From NCBI GenBank assembly GCA_009830035.1, contig SZZY01000006.1, positions 1-64,000 on the forward strand: a stretch of DNA of 64,000 nucleotides, given 5' to 3'. The notes beneath the pieces are model-generated. The model was not told the DNA's origin and did no database searches. It saw nothing but the letters and a program-made list of their open reading frames with translations. The DNA comes from Pantoea sp. Eser. GTDB taxonomy: Bacteria; Pseudomonadota; Gammaproteobacteria; Enterobacterales; Enterobacteriaceae. How positions within the stretch are numbered: the stretch's first letter is position 1; each line of letters starts with the position of its first letter. This document shows positions 31,105 to 41,695 of the stretch, piece after piece. The translations under genes were made by a program, and so were the position numbers.

Positions 31105-32651
31105 GATGCATCCTCCGGGCGTACGGTTTGTTTAGTGATGTCGATGGCATCGATCCGGCGGCTGTTGAACAGGTTGAATTTGCTGTCGCTGCCGTGGCAG
31201 CCATCGCCGAAGCTAAAGCCGCAGCCTTTACTTTCCGGGAAGGCTTCACGCGCCAGTTCGCGATGACTCGAAGGCACCACAAAGCGATCTTCGTAGTTGG
31301 CGATAGCCAGGTAACGGTACATTTCCTGCGCCTGCGCTTCGCTCAGACCAACCTGCTCCAGCGCCCGGAGATCGCGTTTACCTTCGACGCTTTCCACCCG
31401 CTTGTAAATGACGCATCGCCAGCATGCGTTTCAGCGCCAGCAGCACCGGCGCGGTATCACCGGCGGTCAGCAGGTTCGCCAGGTACTCGACCGGGATACG
31501 CAGGCTTTCAACATCCGGCAGCACGCCGGTGTGCGCCAGCGCCCCTCCGTCGACGGCCGACTGAATCGGTGACAACGGCGGCACATACCACCCCCATTGG
31601 CAGAGTGCGATATTCCGGGTTCAGCGGCAGCGCCAGCTTCCAGTCCATCGCCATTTTGTGGACCGGCGAACGTTGCGCCGCGTCGATCACACTTTACGCC
31701 ACGCCATCTTTCAGCGCCTGGGCGATCACCGCCGGATCGTGTGGATCGAGGAAGATATCCAGCTGGCTCTGATAGAGATCTTTTTCGTTCTCCGCCGAAG
31801 CGGCCTGTTCGATGAGGTCTGCGTCATACAGCAGTACGCCGAGATAGCTGATACGGCCGACGCAGGTTTCCGAGCAGACGGTCGGCTGACCCGCTTCAAT
31901 ACGCGGATAGCAGAAAATGCATTTCTCTGATTTGCCGCTCTTCCAGTTGAGTAGATCTTTTTGTACGGACAGCCGGTGAGGCACATTCGCCAGCCACGGC
32001 ATTTATCCTGGTCGATCAGCACAATGCCATCTTCTTCACGTTTGTAGATGGCACCACTCGGACAGGTCGCCACGCAGGCGGGGTTGAGACAGTGCTCACA
32101 CAGGCGCGGCAGATACACCATGAAGATGTGTTCAAACTGGCCGTAAATATCCTTCTGGATATTGTCGAAGTTTTTATCCTGCGAGCGTTTGGAAAATTCA
32201 CCGCCAAGGATATCTTCCCAGTTCGGGCCATTTTCGATTTTCTTCATCCGCTGACCGGTGATCAGTGAACGCGGGCGCGCAATCGGCTGGTGCTTACCGG
32301 CTGGCGCATTGTGCAGATGCTGGTAATCGAAATCGAACGGCTCGTAATAATCATCCAGCGCCGGCACGTCCGGGTTAGCGAAGATTTTTGACAGCAGACC
32401 GACGCGGTTTCCCGTGCGCGGCTCCAGCTTGCCGTTGATTTTCCGGATCCAGCCGCCCTTCCATTTCTGCTGATCTTCCCAGGCGTTGGGGATAGCCGAC
32501 CGACGCCGGGCTTGCTCTCTACGTTATTGAACCAAGCGTATTCCATCCCTTCACGGCTGGTCCAGACGTTTTTGCAGGTTACCGAGCAGATGTGGCAGCC
32601 GATACATTTGTCGAGGTTCAGCGCCATGCCGACCTGTGAGCGAATTTTCAT
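31101..32651 (-). pseudogene. narH: Degraded narH, nitrate reductase beta (Fe-S) subunit
   Basis: Starts MKIRSQVGMALNLDKCIGCHICSVTCKNVWTS as in E. coli. The coding trace then crosses frames near 32495, 31965, 31590 and 31410, with an in-frame ochre codon at about 31694 (KDGVA*SVIDAAQ). Cys clusters for the four Fe-S centres are still legible (CEHCLNPACVATCP, CRGWRMCLTGCP, KCIFCYPR, CSETCVG). Four frameshifts and one stop exclude a product. Confidence 0.93.
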
Positions 32652-35600
32652 GGTTTTACCTCCTGCTGGCTGCCCTGACAGGCATCATTGCCTTCCCCGT
32701 CTAACCAGTTGATGTTGTTCATTTTACGCACCACCAAGAATTCATCGCAGTTAGAGCCGACGGTGCCGTAGTAGTTAAAGCCCCACGAGAGCTGCGCATA
32801 GCCGCCGATTATATGGGGCGGTTTCGGACAGGTGCGGGTGACGGAGTTATGAATACCGCCGCGCTGGCTGGTGATCTCTGAACCCGGAATATTCACAATG
32901 CGTTCCTGGGCGTGATACATCATGGTCATCCCGGCCGGAATACGCTGGCTTACCACCGCACGCGCGGTCAGCGCCCCGTTGGCATTGAACGCCTCAATCC
33001 AGTCGTTATCGACAATCCCCAGTTCGCGGGCATCACCTTCGCTCATCCAGACAATCGGTCCGCCGCGCGACAGGGTCAGCAGGTTATCGCTTTAGGTGGA
33101 GTGAATGCCCCACTTCTGGTGTGGCCTCAGGAAGTTCAGCGCCTTCTCCGGGTTACCGTTAGGTTTGCTGTTGAGCAGCGGTTTGGCGGCACGGGTATCA
33201 ATTGGCGGACGGTAGACCATCAGGCTTTAACCAAAGGCACGCATCCACTAATGATCCTGATAAAGCTGCTGGCGGCCACTCAGGGTTGCGCCACGGGATC
33301 AGCTCGTGAACGTTGGTGTAACAGGCGTTATAGGAAACATGTTAGTCTTCCAGACCTGACCAGGTGGGGCTGGAGATGATTTTACGCGGCTGTGCCTAGA
33401 TATCGCGGAAGCGAATTTTTTCATCTTCCTTGTTCAGCGCCAGATGGGTATGGTCACGGCCAGTAATCTCACCCAGCGCCTGCCAGGCTTTGACGGCGAC
33501 CTGACCGTTGGTTTCCGGTGCCAGCGTCAGGATCACTTCTGCCGCGTCGATGGCCGTGTCGATATTCGGCCGTCCCGCTGCCGGGCCATCCGCTTTGACA
33601 TAGTTGAGCTGCTTAAGGAAACCGACTTCTTTCTCGGTATTCCAGCCGATGCCCTTGCCGCCGTTACCCAAGGTATCAAGCAGCGGACCCAGTGAGGTAA
33701 AGCGCGCCCAAGTGGCCGGATAATCACGCTCTACCACCATAATATGCGGCACGGTTTTACCCGGAATCAGCTCACATTCGCCTTTCTTCCAGTCTCTGGC
33801 GTCAAACGGCTGCGCCAGTTCGGCTGGCGAATCGTGCAGTACCGGCAGCGTGACCACATCCGTTTCTACCCCTAAATGGCCAAGGCAGAGATCGGAAAAG
33901 GCTTTGGCGATGCCCTTATAGATTACCCAGTCGCTTTTTGAATCCCAAGCCGGATCGACCGCGGCAGAAAGCGGATGAATAAACGGATGCATATCCGAGG
34001 TATTCATGTCGTCTTTTTCATACTAGGTGGCGGTAGGCAGCACCACATCGGAGTAGAGGCAGGTACTCGACATACGGAAATCGAGGGTGACCACCAGATC
34101 CAGTTTGCCTTCGGCACCCTGGTCCAGCCACTCCACCTCTTCAGGCTTAACGCCGCCCTGCTTACCCAGATCTTTACCCTGAATGCCGTTTTCAGTACCC
34201 AGCAGGTACTTCAGCATATATTCATGGCTTTTACCGGATGAGCCGAGCAGGTTAGAACGCCAGACAAACAGGTTACGTGGGAAGTTCTGCGGATCGTCTG
34301 GCTGTTCGGCGGCGAAACGCAACGTGCCTTTTTTCAGACTCTCAACGGTGTAATCCAGCGTTGACAGGCCAGCGGCTTGCGCCTGCGCGGCGATACGCAG
34401 CGGGTTAACGTTCAGCTGCGGCGCAGACGGAAGCCAGCCCATGCGCTCGGAACGCACGTTAAGGTCGATCAGGCTGCCGCTGTAGCGACTTTTATCCGCC
34501 AGCGGCGACAACAGTTCGTGGTGGCGAGGGTTTCATAACGCCACTGGCTGGAGTGGTCATAGAAGAACGAAGTGCTGTTCATCTGACGTGGCGTACGTTG
34601 CCAGTCGAGGCCAAACGCCAGCGGTGCCCAGCCGGTCTGCGGACGCAGTTTTTCCTGGCCCACATAGTGCGCCCAGCTACCGCCGCTCTGACCGACGCAG
34701 CCGCAGAAGATCAGCATGTTCATCAGGCCACGGTAGTTCATGTCCATGTGATACCAGTGGTTCATACCGGCACCGACGATAATCATTGAACGGCCGCGGG
34801 TCTTCTCGGCGTTGTCGGCAAACTCACGGGCAATGCGGATGATGTTCTGGCGCGAAACGCCGGTGATCTGCTCGGCCCAGGCCGGGCTGTACGCTTTAAC
34901 CTCGTCGTAGTTTTGCGCGCAGTTGGCATCACCCAGTCCGCGTTCCAGACCATAGTTTGCCAGCGTCGTAAACGCTGATGACCAGCGCTTCGCTGCCATC
35001 GGCCAGTTGCAGACGTTTTACCGGCAGCTTATGCAGCAGGATCTCATCCAGCACGACGCTGTTGAAATGCTCGCTGGTGATCCCGCCAAAGTAAGGGAAA
35101 CCGACCTCAACCACCTCGTCACGGCTGCTCAGCAGGCTAAGCTGCAGCTGAACTTCCTGCTGCGTCGTCCCGTCACGCTGCTCGAGGTTCCATTTCCCTT
35201 TTTCACCCCAGCGGAAGCCGATTGACCCCTTCGGTGCCACCAGCTGGCCGGTCGCCTCGTTGATCGCCACCGTTTTCCATTCAGGGTTATTCTCCTGGCC
35301 GAGACCGTCGACCAGATCGCTGGCACGCAGCTGCCGTCCGGCGGCGTAGAAGCCACCTTCACGCGGCTCCAGCAACACCAGCATTGGCATATCGGTATAA
35401 CGACGCACGTAGTCGCTGAAATAGCTGACTTCGCGATCGAGATGAAACTCTTTCAGCATCACGTGGCCCATCGCCAGCGCCATAGCGCTGTCGGTGCCCT
35501 GCTTCGGATTCAGCCACTGGTCGCACAGCTTGGCAACCTCGGCATAGTCCGGCGTCACCGCCACGGTTTTAGTGCCTTTGTAACGCACTTCGGTAAAGAA

Positions 35601-36394
35601 GTGCGCATCCAGAGTACGCGTCTGCGGCACGTTTGAGCCCCAGGCGATGATGTAGGAAGAGTTGTACCAGTCGGCCTCCGGCACGTCGTTCTGCTCGCCC
35701 CAGGTCATCGGTGATGCCGGCGGAGATCGCAATACCAGTCGTAAAAGCTCAGGCAGGTACCGCCAATCAGCGACAGATAACGCGCGCCCGCTGCATAGGA
35801 GACCATCGGCATCGCCGGGATGGGCGAGAAGCCCATCACCCGATCCGGACCGTAGGTTTTCGCGGTGCAGATGTTGGCGGCGGCGATCATCTCGTTGACC
35901 TCCTGCCAGCTGGACCGCACAAACCCACCGCGGCCGCGCGCCTGCTTGTAGCTTTTGGCTTTTTCCGGGTTGCTGATAATCGAAGCCCAGGCATCGACCG
36001 GATCGCTGTGCTGCAGTTTCGCCTCGCGCCACAGCTGAATAAGCTTTTTACGCATCAGCGGATATTTCAGCCAGTTCGCGCTGTATAGATCCCAGGAGTA
36101 GCTGGCACCACTCGGACAGCCACGCGGTTCGTGATTAGGCAGATCGGGACGGGTGCGCGGATAGTCAGTCTGCTGCGTCTCCTAGGTCACCAGGCCGTTT
36201 TTTACGTAGATCTTCCAGCCGCATGAGCCGGTACAGTTGACCCCGTGCGTCGAGCGGACAATTTTATCGTGCTGCCAGCGACTGCGGTAACCATCTTCCC
36301 AGTCGCGGTTGCTGTTGAGTGACTGGCCATGTTCGCCAGAGAAAGGCTCCGCCAGCTGTTTAAAATAGCGAAACCGATCGAGAAACTTGCTCAT
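32648..36394 (-). pseudogene. narG: Degraded narG, nitrate reductase alpha (molybdenum) subunit
   Basis: About 1247 codons in E. coli; here the whole length is still alignable, from [20 protein letters not shown] and [18 protein letters not shown] to WLDGEGNDACQG. Frameshifts: near 35725, 34975, 34515 and 33280. Premature stops: amber for Trp at 36182 and 34023, amber for Gln at 33396 (all in CTAG), further stops in the HVSYN, DHQWMR, FGESL and STYSDN segments between 33100 and 33350. At least seven stops and four frameshifts. Neighbouring residues are well conserved, so decay is not ancient. Confidence 0.95.
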
Positions 36395-36413
36395 CCGGAA
36401 TACTCCTGAAGGC

Positions 36414-37653
36414 TTAATGTGACATTGCTAACCCTGCGTCTGTGATGACGCAGAAAGTGAATAATGGCCGGCGCGCCACGCCGGCATTGTTGTTATCAGG
36501 CCGGGACTTGGGTCCGTAAACCAGCCAGGTAATGGCGATACAGCAGAGGTAAAACACCAGGAAAATTTTCATCGCGCCGGCTGGCGAACCGGTCATGGAG
36601 AGCGAGAGGCCAAAGGTCTGCGGAATAAAGAAACCGCCCAGCGCACCAATCGCGGAGATAAAGCCCAGCGCGGCTGAGGTTTAGGTTCCGGCTTCACGCA
36701 GCGCCAGCGCATCGTCGCCGCCTTCGGCTTTAATACGTTCCAGGGGGAGCTTGCGGAAAATCACCGCAATCATCTGATAGGTTGAGCCGCTGCCCAGTCC
36801 GGCGGTGAACAACAGCCCCATAAAGATGGCGAAGAAAGCTGATAAACGAGCCGAACGTTGCCAGATAGAGCAGCGCCATCACCCACAGGTGTGGCCGTTT
36901 CAGTACCGGTAACTGCTCACGCAGCGAGGATTTCGCCGCCGCCAGGTCATTCATCCCCATCCAGGCCGCCAGCGTGGCGACCGCCAGCAACGGCAGCCAG
37001 ATCCAGGCGGCGTTTTCCAGCCAGATCGCTTCGCCATTAACGGTAGTCTGACCCGCATCCGAAAAACCGAAGATGGCACAGGAGATCGCCAGCGGCGCGA
37101 CAAACTGCATCACGCTGACACCGAGGTTACCGAGGCCGCCATTGATGCCCAGCGCCCCGCCCTGACGGGCTTTTGGAAAGAAGAAGCTGATGTTGCCCAT
37201 GCTGGAGGCGAAGTTAGCCCCGGCAAAACCGCACAGTAGCGAAATAATCACAAAGGTGCTGAACGGCGTCTGACTATCCTGCACCGCAAAACCGAGCCAC
37301 AGGCAAGGGATCATCAGAATGCCGGTGCTGAAAGCGGTCCAGCGACGTCCCCCGACCAGCGGGATCACTAAAGAGTAAGGAACGCGCAGCAGCGCGCCGG
37401 AAACCGACGGCAGCGCCGTCAGAAGGAACAGCTGATCGGTGCTGAAGCTGAAGCCGACTTTATTCAGGTTGACCGCAACAGCGCTGAACAACATCCAGAC
37501 GCAGAAGGCGAGCAGCAGACAAAAGACGGGAATCCACAGGTTACTGCTGGCGATTCGTTTACCGTGCGACTGCCAGAAAGCCTCATTTTCAGGCTGCTAG
37601 TCCTGGATTACCGCGCGGCGGGTGTCGGTTTGCAAAGGAACAGGTTGGGTCAT
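36414..37653 (-). pseudogene. narK: Degraded narK, nitrate/nitrite transporter
   Basis: MFS antiporter of the NarK/NNP type. The start MTQPVPLQTDTRRAVIQD is followed by amber (37606-37608) at the position of Trp in E. coli D-W-R-P-E. The trace continues FWQSHGKRIASSNLWIPVFCLLLAFCVWMLF and the nitrate signature GFAGANFASSMGNISFFFP. Near 36842 about 80 codons are missing: TFGSFISF joins out of frame to FFAIFMGLLFTAGLGSGSTYQM. Another stop lies near 36681. The C-terminal GSPAGAMKIFLVFYLCC is in frame to 36414. Two stops, one large deletion. Confidence 0.9.
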
Positions 37654-37714
37654 ATCGTTCTCATCTATGGGATATCAATTGTGCATATCCTGCGCATCCG
37701 ACCTGGTGAGCAGC

Positions 37715-37728
37715 TTGATACAAATCAA
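37715..37728. promoter_or_regulatory. FNR box upstream of narK
   Basis: TTGATACAAATCAA is a perfect match to the FNR dyad TTGAT-N4-ATCAA, about 62 bp upstream of the narK start, where oxygen control is expected. It is unmutated although the genes it serves are dead. Confidence 0.9.
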
Positions 37729-37873
37729 CGGCAAAGCAGGTAGTTATGCGTTACTGGCGCGCGAATATCCCGGTTAAGTAGATGACCGGCCAGTGAGTAA
37801 CCTTTGTCAATCAGTGGTTTTTAAAACAGCTGAATAAATCTTGTCATAAGCGCGTCGGCAACGGGAAATGAAA

Positions 37874-37892
37874 GGAGTAGTCCATAAGGGGT
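37874..37892 (-). promoter_or_regulatory. Candidate NarL heptamer sites
   Basis: On the minus strand TACCCCT (about 37886-37892) and TACTCCT (about 37874-37880) both fit the NarL consensus TACYYMT, about 230 bp upstream of narK. Short degenerate motifs, supported only by the context. Confidence 0.45.
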
Positions 37893-37975
37893 ATATAGCC
37901 ACCCAACTTCCCCGGTAAGATACGCCTTTACCTCACTTCGCTATGCGCGCGAACCCACTTAGAAGGAGCAGAGAT

Positions 37976-38625
37976 GTGACGACAGAAAAATTTACGCTCT
38001 TACTTATCGATGACCATCCAATGCTACGTAACGGACTGAAACAGCTGATCGCGCTGGATGAAAGGCTGCAGGTGGTGGCCAAGGCGGGTAATGGTATTGA
38101 TGGGGTGGCACTGGCACAGCAGCACGATCCTGATTTGATCCTGCTCGATCTCAATATGCCGGGCCTCAATGGTCTGGATACGCTGTCCCGGCTGCGCGAG
38201 ATCCCGCTCTCGGGTCGGGGTAGTGGTTTTCAGCGTTTCTGATGATGAAGACGATGTGGTCACCGCCTTAAAACGCGGCGCCGACGGTTATTTACTGAAA
38301 AATATGGAGCCGGAAGCGCTGCTGAAAGCCCTGCACTAGGCGGCGGCCGGTCAGACCGTCCTCAGCGAAACCTTAACCCCGATACTGGTGGCCCCGCTTA
38401 CGGGAAGATCGCCCCGCTCCCGCCCGGGATATCAATCAGCTGACCCGCCGCGAGCGCGATATTCTGCAGCTGATCAGCGCCGGGATGACCAGTAAAGCGA
38501 TTGCCCGTAAACTGGGCATCAGTGAAAGCGCGGTCAAAGTTCACGTCAAATACCTGCTGAAAAAGATGAACCTGAAATCCCGGCTGGAAGCGGCCGTCTG
38601 GGCGTTACAGAGCGGACAACGTTAA
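37976..38625 (+). pseudogene. narL: Degraded narL, nitrate response regulator
   Basis: GTG start at 37976 after AAGGAG. The receiver domain reads [18 protein letters not shown] with phospho-acceptor Asp in [17 protein letters not shown]. The frame breaks near 38215 (LSGR), continues [36 protein letters not shown], then amber (38337-38339, likely from Gln) before AAAGQTVLSE. A second frameshift lies near 38400. Last frame [43 protein letters not shown] is a complete LuxR-type HTH. Two frameshifts and one stop. Confidence 0.92.
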
Positions 38626-38927
38626 GTAACCGTGATCTGAATGTGAGACAGGCGGTATTAAGGTTCACGCGGCAGAATTCGCGAGCAGGCTCGGAGCCGC
38701 AGCAAAACGGCCGGAAAAGCCGCTTTTTTCTGTCGCCAGCTGCGCCTTGTGTTTGATAGGGTGACGCTCAGGCGACAACGGCCGACGGTAACGGTGATGC
38801 ATCAGGCTGGTATATGCCCCGCCCTATTCGTTATCATCTGCTTATCGTGCACGCTGACGCTGAGCCGCTTCGGTCCGGCGACGTCGGCAGCCAGAACCTT
38901 ACCGCTTTAAAAATGAGTTAAAACCCT
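38626..38927 (+). other. narL-mutS intergenic region with terminator
   Basis: 302 bp without a gene. A hairpin CGGC-CGGAAAA-GCCG followed by CTTTTTTC (about 38709-38729) would terminate narL. The rest must contain the mutS promoter; candidates are unclear to me. No tRNA or small ORF with a credible start was seen. Confidence 0.55.
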
Positions 38928-41489
38928 ATGCAAGAGCCAACCGAAAAGGATTTTCTTTCTCATACGCCGATGATGCAGCAATACCTGCGACTCAAGGCGG
39001 AACATCCTGACATTCTGCTGTTTTACCGGATGGGCGATTTCTACGAGCTGTTTTATGACGACGCCAGACGCGCCTCGCAGTTGCTGGAGATTTCGCTCAC
39101 CAAACGCGGCGCATCGGCTGGCGAACCAATTCCGATGGCTGGCGTGCCGTATCACGCCGTTGAAACTTATCTGGCGAAGCTGGTACAGCTGGGCGAATCC
39201 GTCGCCATCTGTGAGCAGATTGGCGATCCTGCCCTGAGTAAAGGGCCGGTTGAACGCAAAGTGGTGCGCATCGTTACGCCAGGCACCATCAGTGACGAAG
39301 CACTGCTGCAGGAGCGTCACGACAACCTGCTGGCGGCGATTGTTCAGAGTCCGCGCGGCTTTGGCTACACGACGCTGGACATCAGTTCTGGTCGTTTCCA
39401 TCTGAGTGAACCGGCCGATGCGGAAACTATGGCAGCAGAATTGCAGCGCACCAATCCTGCCGAACTGCTCTATCCGGAAGATTTTCAGGCGATGTCACTG
39501 ATCGATCAGCGTCGTGGCCTGCGCCGCCGTCCGCTGTGGGAATTTGAGATCGATACCGCACGTCAGCAGCTAAACCTGCAGTTCGGCACCCGTGACCTGA
39601 ACGGTTTTGGGGTCGAAAACGCGCATCTCGGTTTAAGTGCGGCTGGCTGTCTGCTGCAATATGTGAAAGATACCCAGCGCACTACCTTGCCCCACATCCG
39701 CTCACTCAGTATGGAGCGGCAGCAGGACAGCATCATTATGGATGCGGCAACCCGCCGTAACCTGGAGATTACCCAGAACCTGTCAGGCGGTACCGACAAT
39801 ACGCTGGCAGCGGTGCTGGATAAAACCGTCACCCCGATGGGCAGCCGGATGCTGAAGCGCTGGCTGCATATACCGCTGCGCGATGCGCGCATCATCAACC
39901 AGCGTCAGGAGTCGATCGCCGAGCTGCAAAATCTCAGCGAAACCCTGCAACCGGTGCTGCGTCAGGTCGGTGATCTCGAACGTATCCTAGCACGTTTGGC
40001 ATTACGTACCGCACGTCCGCGCGATCTGGCGCGGATGCGCCATGCGTTTCAGCAGTTGCCCGAGCTGAATCAGCTGCTGGCTGAGGTTGAGTCGACCCAG
40101 TTAAAACAGCTGCGTAGCCAGATGGGGGAGTTTACCGCCTTACGCGAGCTGCTGGAGCAGGCGGTGATTGAGTCGCCGCCGGTGCTGATCCGCGACGGTG
40201 GGGTGATCGCGCCTGGCTATAATGCTGAGCTGGATGAGTGGCGCGCCCTCGCCGACAGTGCCACCGATTATCTCGATAAGCTGGAGATCCACGAACGCGA
40301 AAAGCTGGGGCTGGATACGCTTAAGGTCGGCTTCAATGCCATCCATGGCTATTACATTCAGGTCAGCCGCGGTCAGAGCCATCAGGTGCCGATGCACTAT
40401 GTCCGCCGCCAGACGCTGAAAAACGCCGAGCGCTACATCATTCCGGAACTGAAAGAGTACGAAGATAAGGTGCTCACCTCGAAAGGCAAGGCGCTGGCGC
40501 TGGAAAAAAGCCTGTATGAGGCGCTGTTTGATCAGCTGCTGCCGCATCTGGAAGCGTTGCAGCTTAGCGCCGCCGCGCTGGCAGAGCTGGACGTGCTGAG
40601 CAACCTGGCGGAACGCGCCTGGTCACTCAATTATTACCGTCCGGTGTTGCAGGACAAACCGGGGATCAAAATCAGCGGCGGCCGCCATCCGGTGGTTGAA
40701 CAGGTTCTGAAAGAGCCGTTCATTGCTAACCCGCTTTCGCTGGCGCCGCAGCGCCGGATGCTGATCATTACCGGCCCCAACATGGGGGGTAAAAGTACCT
40801 ATATGCGGCAGACCGCGCTGATTGCACTGATGGCCTGGATTGGCAGCTTTGTGCCGGCTGATGAGACGCTGATTGGGCCGCTTGACCGTATCTTCACCCG
40901 TGTCGGCGCGGCTGACGATCTGGCGTCCGGCCGCTCAACCTTTATGGTAGAGATGACCGAAACGGCCAATATTCTGCATAACGCCACTGAAAACAGCCTG
41001 GTGCTGATGGATGAGATTGGCCGTGGTACCTCAACCTACGACGGGTTGTCGCTGGCCTGGGCCTGTGCCGAGAATCTGGCAAACCGCATCAAGGCAATGA
41101 CGCTGTTCGCAACGCACTACTTTGAGCTGACCACCCTGCCGGAAAAAATGGAGGGCGTGGTCAATGTGCATCTTGATGCAGTGGAGCACAGTGACACCAT
41201 CGCCTTTATGCACAGCGTGCAGGATGGCGCGGCCAGCAAAAGTTATGGTCTTGCTGTCGCCGCACTGGCGGGCGTACCGAAGGAAGTGATCAAGCGGGCG
41301 CGCAACAAGCTGAAGGAGCTGGAGACGGTTTCAAATCATACAGCCTCATCAACGGTAGATGGTTCGCAACTGCCGCTGCTGGTTGAAGAGACCTCGCCAG
41401 CGGTGGAAGCACTTGAAGCGCTGGATCCGGATACCCTGACGCCACGTCAGGCGCTGGACTGGATCTATCGCCTTAAGTCACTGATGTAA
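38928..41489 (+). CDS. mutS: DNA mismatch repair protein MutS
   Basis: 853 aa, as E. coli. Mismatch-binding FYELFYDDA with the Phe-x-Glu reader near 36-38 (GDFYELF), connector, lever and clamp domains, ATPase with Walker [10 protein letters not shown] near 614-622, signature [14 protein letters not shown] and Walker [18 protein letters not shown]-terminal tetramerisation tail [18 protein letters not shown]. Intact, so the pseudogenes nearby are not explained by loss of this gene. A silent CCTAG lies at 39986-39990. Confidence 0.97.
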   Translation: MQEPTEKDFLSHTPMMQQYLRLKAEHPDILLFYRMGDFYELFYDDARRASQLLEISLTKRGASAGEPIPMAGVPYHAVETYLAKLVQLGESVAICEQIGDPALSKGPVERKVVRIVTPGTISDEALLQERHDNLLAAIVQSPRGFGYTTLDISSGRFHLSEPADAETMAAELQRTNPAELLYPEDFQAMSLIDQRRGLRRRPLWEFEIDTARQQLNLQFGTRDLNGFGVENAHLGLSAAGCLLQYVKDTQRTTLPHIRSLSMERQQDSIIMDAATRRNLEITQNLSGGTDNTLAAVLDKTVTPMGSRMLKRWLHIPLRDARIINQRQESIAELQNLSETLQPVLRQVGDLERILARLALRTARPRDLARMRHAFQQLPELNQLLAEVESTQLKQLRSQMGEFTALRELLEQAVIESPPVLIRDGGVIAPGYNAELDEWRALADSATDYLDKLEIHEREKLGLDTLKVGFNAIHGYYIQVSRGQSHQVPMHYVRRQTLKNAERYIIPELKEYEDKVLTSKGKALALEKSLYEALFDQLLPHLEALQLSAAALAELDVLSNLAERAWSLNYYRPVLQDKPGIKISGGRHPVVEQVLKEPFIANPLSLAPQRRMLIITGPNMGGKSTYMRQTALIALMAWIGSFVPADETLIGPLDRIFTRVGAADDLASGRSTFMVEMTETANILHNATENSLVLMDEIGRGTSTYDGLSLAWACAENLANRIKAMTLFATHYFELTTLPEKMEGVVNVHLDAVEHSDTIAFMHSVQDGAASKSYGLAVAALAGVPKEVIKRARNKLKELETVSNHTASSTVDGSQLPLLVEETSPAVEALEALDPDTLTPRQALDWIYRLKSLM

Positions 41490-41568
41490 TGACCGCGCGC
41501 ATCAGGCTAAGGCCAGATGCGCGCAGCTCGCGGAGCGCGTCTTATCCGGGTGAAACGCTTTCTTGAGG

Positions 41569-41625
41569 GCAGATCACTTTCCTACGTGCAAACCGCTTTT
41601 CTACCGGCAAATCACTTTCCTGCAG
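41569..41625. repeat. Three tandem 19-bp repeats between mutS and rpoS
   Basis: GCAGATCACTTTCCTACGT, GCAAACCGCTTTTCTACCG and GCAAATCACTTTCCTGCAG lie head to tail at exact 19-bp spacing. A more diverged fourth unit (41550-41568) may precede them. They end just before the rpoS/mutS terminator. No function is known to me. Confidence 0.75.
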
Positions 41626-41627
41626 GC

Positions 41628-41663
41628 ATAAAAAAAGCGGTGGTTTTCACCACCGCTTTTTTG
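41628..41663. terminator. Bidirectional terminator between mutS and rpoS
   Basis: AAAAAAAGCGGTGGT, 4-nt loop, ACCACCGCTTTTTT with T runs for both convergent genes. Confidence 0.9.
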
Positions 41664-41695
41664 ATTTGCATCTGAATCAGCAACTCACGACGCAA

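Larger units (their letters stand above)
37654..37975. other. narK-narL intergenic region, narX absent
   Basis: 322 bp between the divergent narK and narL remnants. In E. coli the sensor kinase gene narX (about 600 codons) lies here. I find no stretch resembling NarX, so the whole gene has been removed. What remains is regulatory: an FNR box at 37715-37728 and NarL-type heptamers near 37875-37892. No coding sequence seen. Confidence 0.7.

Noticed and set aside
32648..36394. Stop-codon read-through or recoding (for example amber suppression or selenocysteine) in narG
   Set aside because: Both TAG and TAA occur, there are frameshifts and deletions in the same locus, and no SECIS-like context was sought or needed; simple decay explains it.
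37943..37975. ATG at 37943 as the narL start
   Set aside because: It would add [11 protein letters not shown], unlike the family; the GTG at 37976 has AAGGAG upstream and gives a normal receiver N-terminus.
29739..38625. Horizontally acquired nar island
   Set aside because: Base composition and codon use look like the neighbours, there are no mobile-element remnants at the borders, and the genes closely resemble enterobacterial narKGHJI. Without a comparison set I cannot exclude older transfer.
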